Shown piece after piece: positions 16,644-19,987 of a stretch of 19,987 nt of DNA. Positions within the stretch are counted from its first letter, which is position 1. Each line of letters opens with the position of its first letter. Source of the stretch: Lachnospiraceae bacterium (GTDB lineage Bacteria; Bacillota_A; Clostridia; Lachnospirales; Lachnospiraceae); the NCBI GenBank assembly GCA_024689605.1, contig JAILDD010000169.1, positions 1 through 19,987 on the forward strand, read 5' to 3'. The position numbers and the translations under genes were made by a program. The notes under the pieces were generated by a model that saw only the letters and a program-made list of their open reading frames with translations, did no database searches and was not told where the DNA came from.

Positions 16644-18203
16644 TCAGTCAGCCACGTCCACTGTGCTTCCCGCATACTCCATGTAATCTGCAGCTTCTGT
16701 TATGTAGCGTGTGCCGTTCTTTACATCACTGCCTTCAATAACGCTCATATTCTTCCCGGCATAAACTATGGTCACGGGAGATTTCTGCAGCGTCACTTTT
16801 CCGCTGTCTCCGGAAGCCGTCAGTATGAATTCAGCCCCGTTCTCATCAGTAAATATTGCCTCATTGGGAACAGCAAAACAGCCTTCTTTCGAATAAACCG
16901 AAAACTCCGCTTCCGCATTCATTCCTATCCTGATCTTTTCATCAGGAGCATCAATCGTAACGGTTACCTTATAGTCCGCATCCTCGCCGGAGGTATCGGT
17001 TTTGCCTGACGCATTCTTGTATGCGGACTCGGCAACACGCTTGACATTGCCACTGTAGGTATCTGAATTGTCTGCCTTGGGTGTAACAAGTACAGACATG
17101 TTTTCGGAAATACTGTTTATATCCTTCTCAGGCACTTTTGCTGTAAGCACCAGATCTTTGGTATCCTCAATGACGAACAGCACGCCGGTGGAGTTTTCTC
17201 CCACCTCTATGTTGACTGCCGTTACAGTTCCTGAATGATCAGCCAGTATCTGGGCATCAAGAAGTTTGTTCTGAAGCTGGGCAAGCTGTATCTCATCCAC
17301 CGTAAGGTCTCCTGTAAGCTTTGCCTTCTCAATTGCATCCGCACTCAGCGCCCTTGCATTTTCCAGAGCCCGTACTGCAGCATTATATGCAGTCTGTGCA
17401 GTAATATAATTCAGATTTGCATCCTCCGCACTCTTGGCATAGTCAGCCAGCCGGATGTCGCTCTGACGCAGAAGGTTTTCCCTGCTCTGGACAGCCTGGA
17501 CATAGGAAAGATTCGCACTGTCCACCGCGTCCTCGGCCTTTTCTTTTTCTATGTCGCTTACACCATGTTCATCATCCAGTTCAGCCTGCATTGACTTGGC
17601 CTGCTGAATAGCATTAGCTGCCTGGGCCACAGCCTGGTCTGCTGCCACCAGCGTTGGATCCATTCCCAGATTCAATGATTCCTTATAGTCATCGTAGGCC
17701 TTCTGTGCCGATTCATAGGTTTCCCTTGCTATCTGAAGGTTTGCCATGGCTTCCACAAGGTTCGCATCGGTTCCGTTATTCAGGCCTTCCGTGTAAATGT
17801 TGTATTGGTGCCATGCTGCCTCCACATTGGTGGATGCACTTCTTTCCGTCAGGTCCATGGCAGCCTGCTTAAGCTCTATCTGTTCATCTATGGATTCCGT
17901 ATCCAGCACGCACAGCAGGTCCCCCTCCGATATGTGATCTCCTTCCTCCACAAATATCTGTTCAACGGGAAGGGTAAGGGTGGAATAAACGTAATGTGCT
18001 TTTGCGCATTCCACGGTTCCGTCCGCCTTTATATACTCCGTAAAGTCCGCCGCCTCCAGGTTAGCGATGCTGCCCGCCGGTATGCCGTCCTTTTTCCCAC
18101 AGCCCGTAAAGGCAAGCAGGGTTAAGACCGAATAAATACCAAGGACCATGACAGCCTTTTTTCTGATCTTTTTAAGACTTCTCTTCTCTGCCGTATTTTT
18201 CAT
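16644..18203 (-). CDS. Lipoprotein membrane-fusion (HlyD/MacA-type) adaptor of the ABC exporter
   Basis: The encoded protein has 519 residues. I choose ATG at 18203 rather than the in-frame GTG at 18218 because GGAGGAG lies 4 nt before the ATG and would be inside the longer reading frame. A basic n-region, hydrophobic core and LLAFTGC (lipid-modified Cys at about residue 35) indicate a lipoprotein anchored outside the membrane. Two half-lipoyl segments frame a long coiled-coil hairpin (about 85-310): the first around VEQIFVEEGDHISEGDLLCV, the second around ILADHSGTVTAVNIEVGE. Beta-barrel and membrane-proximal domains follow. The Ala/Gln-rich helical hairpin is unusually long, with repeats such as AYDDYKESLNLGMDPT. 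In the MacA family the adaptor links the permease to the envelope or to a TolC channel. Expression is probably controlled by the operator-containing promoter upstream. Confidence 0.92.
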   Translation of the reverse strand: MKNTAEKRSLKKIRKKAVMVLGIYSVLTLLAFTGCGKKDGIPAGSIANLEAADFTEYIKADGTVECAKAHYVYSTLTLPVEQIFVEEGDHISEGDLLCVLDTESIDEQIELKQAAMDLTERSASTNVEAAWHQYNIYTEGLNNGTDANLVEAMANLQIARETYESAQKAYDDYKESLNLGMDPTLVAADQAVAQAANAIQQAKSMQAELDDEHGVSDIEKEKAEDAVDSANLSYVQAVQSRENLLRQSDIRLADYAKSAEDANLNYITAQTAYNAAVRALENARALSADAIEKAKLTGDLTVDEIQLAQLQNKLLDAQILADHSGTVTAVNIEVGENSTGVLFVIEDTKDLVLTAKVPEKDINSISENMSVLVTPKADNSDTYSGNVKRVAESAYKNASGKTDTSGEDADYKVTVTIDAPDEKIRIGMNAEAEFSVYSKEGCFAVPNEAIFTDENGAEFILTASGDSGKVTLQKSPVTIVYAGKNMSVIEGSDVKNGTRYITEAADYMEYAGSTVDVAD

Positions 18204-18304
18204 AGCACTCCTCCACACTCACATACTTTGTTCATATGTAACTACTCAGAACATATTACTTATTCTGTTTTTTAAATATCTTTTATTAATCCTTTGAAAC
18301 ACTG

Positions 18305-18336
18305 GTTAGTATATGCTAACTATTGTTTGTTGTCAA
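18305..18336 (-). promoter_or_regulatory. Promoter with overlapping operator for the exporter operon
   Basis: On the minus strand a consensus -35 TTGACA (18331-18336) is separated by exactly 17 bp from a -10 TATACT (18308-18313). A perfect inverted repeat GTTAG-N6-CTAAC (18305-18320) covers the -10 element. This geometry is typical for repression by a TetR- or MarR-family dimer, and such regulators often control exporters of toxic compounds. No regulator gene is in the window. The leader to the start codon at 18203 is about 100 nt. Confidence 0.8.
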
Positions 18337-18434
18337 GTCGTATATTTTAATTTCACTAAATTGATCAATTTAACCAAATTTATTTTGCAGAAACCGCAAA
18401 TTAAGGTATTCTAATTTACCAGAGAAGGCGAAAT

Positions 18435-18475
18435 AAAAAACCGCACCGGCAGTTCAACTGCCGATGCGGAAAAAA
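18435..18475 (-). terminator. Intrinsic terminator of the pseI-metallopeptidase operon
   Basis: The stem arms 18441-18452 and 18458-18469 pair over 12 bp around a 5-nt loop (18453-18457). On the minus-strand transcript the only irregular pair is a U-G wobble. Six Us follow (18435-18440). It begins 17 nt after the metallopeptidase stop codon. A mirrored A/T tract on the other side could allow function in both directions, but no plus-strand gene is seen. Confidence 0.93.
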
Positions 18476-18492
18476 GTACTGATAGTAAAATA

Positions 18493-19071
18493 TCAGCCGG
18501 TCATCCGCCTCATTATTTCATCTCCATGATCTTCCAGCCATTTATGCCATTTGTGGTAATCAGGATAAACCCTCAATACTTCCGCATAGAATCTTTTGGA
18601 ATGGTTCATTTCTTTTCTGTGGCACAGTTCATGCACCACCACAGAGTCCAGAACCTCCGGCGGCATCAGCATCAGAAGACAGTTGAAATTAAGGTTCCCC
18701 TTTGCAGAGCAGCTCCCCCACCTGGACACCTGATTCCGTATGGTGATCCGGCCGTAGGTCACTCCCACTATAGGCGCATAATAGGCCACACGCTCCGGGA
18801 TAACCCGCATGGCCTCATCTGCCAGCTTATCTATATCAGCCCTGGTAAGGTGTTCCACAGGCTGCCGGTCTTTTTGCTTTGCCTCAATAAGGGCCGTTTT
18901 CTTCCTGATCCAGTCCTTATGGTCTATGACAAATTTATCTATCTCCGCCACAGGCATTTTTAAAGGCGCCCGGACTGTTATCCCGTCACTCGTCACCTCG
19001 ACGGAAACAGTCCTGCGCCTGCTCCTTATCAGCCTGTATTCTATTATATTTGCAGAGTTTTCCGATGGCAT
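18493..19071 (-). CDS. YgjP/DUF45-type zinc metallopeptidase
   Basis: This is a 192-residue protein without signal peptide, so it is cytosolic. It shows the hallmarks of the YgjP-like (DUF45, M48-related) family: the SRWGSCS motif (116-122), the zinc-binding HELCH (147-151) with catalytic Glu148, and a third ligand candidate His157 in MNHSKRFY. The N-terminal half (residues 10-60) has the usual RSRRRTVSVEV and DGITVRAP strands. Length is slightly shorter than the roughly 230 residues typical of the family, but all motifs are present. The physiological substrate of the family is unknown; members often sit beside restriction or housekeeping genes. The ATG comes 4 nt after the stop of the pseI-like gene and its RBS (GGAG) lies across that stop codon, so the two are translationally coupled, which may have no functional meaning. 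Confidence 0.92.
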   Translation of the reverse strand: MPSENSANIIEYRLIRSRRRTVSVEVTSDGITVRAPLKMPVAEIDKFVIDHKDWIRKKTALIEAKQKDRQPVEHLTRADIDKLADEAMRVIPERVAYYAPIVGVTYGRITIRNQVSRWGSCSAKGNLNFNCLLMLMPPEVLDSVVVHELCHRKEMNHSKRFYAEVLRVYPDYHKWHKWLEDHGDEIMRRMTG

Positions 19072-19075
19072 GACC

Positions 19076-19987
19076 TTACTCCGATATCATATTCCGGGAA
19101 AGGGGTAAGCCATATTCAATGTCACACTGCGCAGTCTTTCCCAGCACATCCTCATAATACTTGGGTTCCATCCCGTAGCCCGGCCTTATGACACGTATAT
19201 TCTCCGGAGTAAAGACATCTCCTTTCTTCATCTCCTTCACCACAAAGATGGATTTCCTGAAATTCCTGCTGGCTTCCTCCTGGGGACTGGGGCCGTACTT
19301 TACGCATCCTATAGCCTTTTCCGCCTGCCTGATATCCTTTACCATCCGGGCAAATTCAGCCGGCTCCATGGAAAAATGTGAATCCGCTGTCTCTATGCTG
19401 CGGTCCAGACAGATATGCTTTTCTATAATGCGCCCGCCAAGGGCCACTGCAGTAACGGCACCGACAGAACCTGCGGAATGATCCGACAGTCCCACGGTCA
19501 CCCCGAACTTTTCTCCTATGTCCTGCATAGTCCTTAAGTTCATCTGGTCAGTGATGGCCGGATAGGCACTTGCGCACCTGAGCAGGGCCAGTTCACTGTT
19601 CCCGGCAGAACGCACTGCCTCTACCGCATCCTCTATCTCTGAAAGAGTTGCCATTCCGGTGCTCATTATCATGGGCTTTCCCTTTGAAGCCGTATACTTT
19701 ATCAGCGGGATATCAACAAGCTCGAAGGATGCGATCTTGTAGAATTCCACCCCCAGCTCCTCCAGAAAATCAACGGAGGTATTGTCAAAAGGTGTTGAAA
19801 AGAAATCTATGCCCGCATCCTCAGCCTCTTTCTTGAGCTCTGCATGCCACTCCCAGGGTGTATATGCTCTTTTGTAAAGGTCATGAAAATTCTCGCCGTC
19901 CCATGCACTGCCATTGATATTGAAATACTTATTATGGCAGTCAATGGTAATGGTATCCGCAGTGTAAGTCTGGAGCTTTATGCAGTC
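19076..19987 (-). CDS. pseI: Pseudaminic acid synthase (PseI/NeuB family), 5' end outside window
   Basis: The frame is open from the window edge to TAA at 19076-19078, giving the last 303 residues. The enzyme condenses phosphoenolpyruvate with a diacetamido-dideoxy-hexose to make a nonulosonic acid for flagellin or surface glycans. The visible part starts at DCIKLQTYTADTITIDC in the NeuB TIM barrel. It includes the segment YTPWEWHAELKK and FSTPFD, which I associate with PseI more than with sialic acid synthases, then FYKIASFE, STGMATLSEI and GLSDHSAG. The C-terminus is an antifreeze-like SAF domain (RKSIFVVKEMKKGDVFTPEN onward). A GTG at 19750 is an internal codon, not the start. NeuB (sialic) and LegI (legionaminic) synthases are the alternatives. 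Neighbouring pse genes should lie to the right. Confidence 0.88.
   Translation of the reverse strand, partial: DCIKLQTYTADTITIDCHNKYFNINGSAWDGENFHDLYKRAYTPWEWHAELKKEAEDAGIDFFSTPFDNTSVDFLEELGVEFYKIASFELVDIPLIKYTASKGKPMIMSTGMATLSEIEDAVEAVRSAGNSELALLRCASAYPAITDQMNLRTMQDIGEKFGVTVGLSDHSAGSVGAVTAVALGGRIIEKHICLDRSIETADSHFSMEPAEFARMVKDIRQAEKAIGCVKYGPSPQEEASRNFRKSIFVVKEMKKGDVFTPENIRVIRPGYGMEPKYYEDVLGKTAQCDIEYGLPLSRNMISE

Larger units (their letters stand above)
18204..18492. other. Intergenic region between metallopeptidase and exporter operon
   Basis: This is a 289-nt AT-rich gap. It holds the terminator of the upstream operon (18435-18475) and the exporter promoter/operator (18305-18336). I see no small gene, tRNA or riboswitch-like structure in the rest. 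Confidence 0.7.

Noticed and set aside
18204..18218. GTG start at 18218 for the adaptor protein
   Set aside because: The GGAGGAG sequence falls inside this extension and is ideally placed for the ATG at 18203.
19748..19750. GTG at 19750 as the start of the synthase
   Set aside because: The frame continues upstream to the window edge with clear NeuB/PseI homology, so this is an internal Val codon.
1..19987. CRISPR array, insertion sequence, tRNA or rRNA
   Set aside because: No regularly spaced repeats, transposase motifs, terminal inverted repeats, or tRNA/rRNA-like sequence were seen; the whole window is dense with minus-strand coding genes.

Overview
The window probably comes from a Firmicute of the class Clostridia, and a Lachnospiraceae-like bacterium is the best guess. 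The reasons are moderate GC content, strong AGGAGG-type ribosome binding sites, a TTGACA/TATACT promoter, single-membrane-style lipoprotein and ABC exporter genes, and MORN-repeat membrane proteins. This is inference, because no rRNA or other taxonomic marker is present. Every convincing gene is on the minus strand, so transcription runs from high to low coordinates. The gene order below follows transcription.

Region A (19987-18430): the 3' part of a pseudaminic-acid-synthase-like gene (pseI/neuB family, 5' end outside the window), then a YgjP/DUF45-type zinc metallopeptidase gene only 4 nt downstream, closed by a strong intrinsic terminator (18435-18475).

Region B (18336-13228): a three-gene exporter operon consisting of a lipoprotein membrane-fusion/adaptor protein, a MacB/LolD-type ABC ATPase and an 887-residue FtsX-type permease. 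It is driven by a near-consensus promoter whose -10 element lies inside a perfect inverted repeat, so control by a TetR- or MarR-type repressor is likely.

Region C (13162-1, continuing off the left edge): an apparently single long operon of eight genes with tight spacing. It begins at a promoter with phased A-tracts. The genes encode a 71-residue protein, a two-module AAA+ ATPase, a 599-residue protein with an N-terminal motif that I associate with extracellular contractile injection system (eCIS) loci and a C-terminal Ig-like domain, a membrane-anchored pseudokinase-like protein, an 800-residue four-helix membrane receptor ending in a degenerate class III nucleotide-cyclase domain, a membrane-anchored MORN-repeat protein, a secreted TolC-like protein with a C-terminal beta-rich extension, and a membrane-anchored coiled-coil protein truncated by the window edge. 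The first genes look like the accessory part of a contractile injection system. The later ones look like an unusual envelope-spanning sensing or anchoring module built from catalytically dead enzymes and helical scaffold proteins. No tail sheath, tube or baseplate gene is inside the window, so the CIS assignment rests on the AAA+ and 599-residue proteins and would be decided by the genes to the left of position 1.
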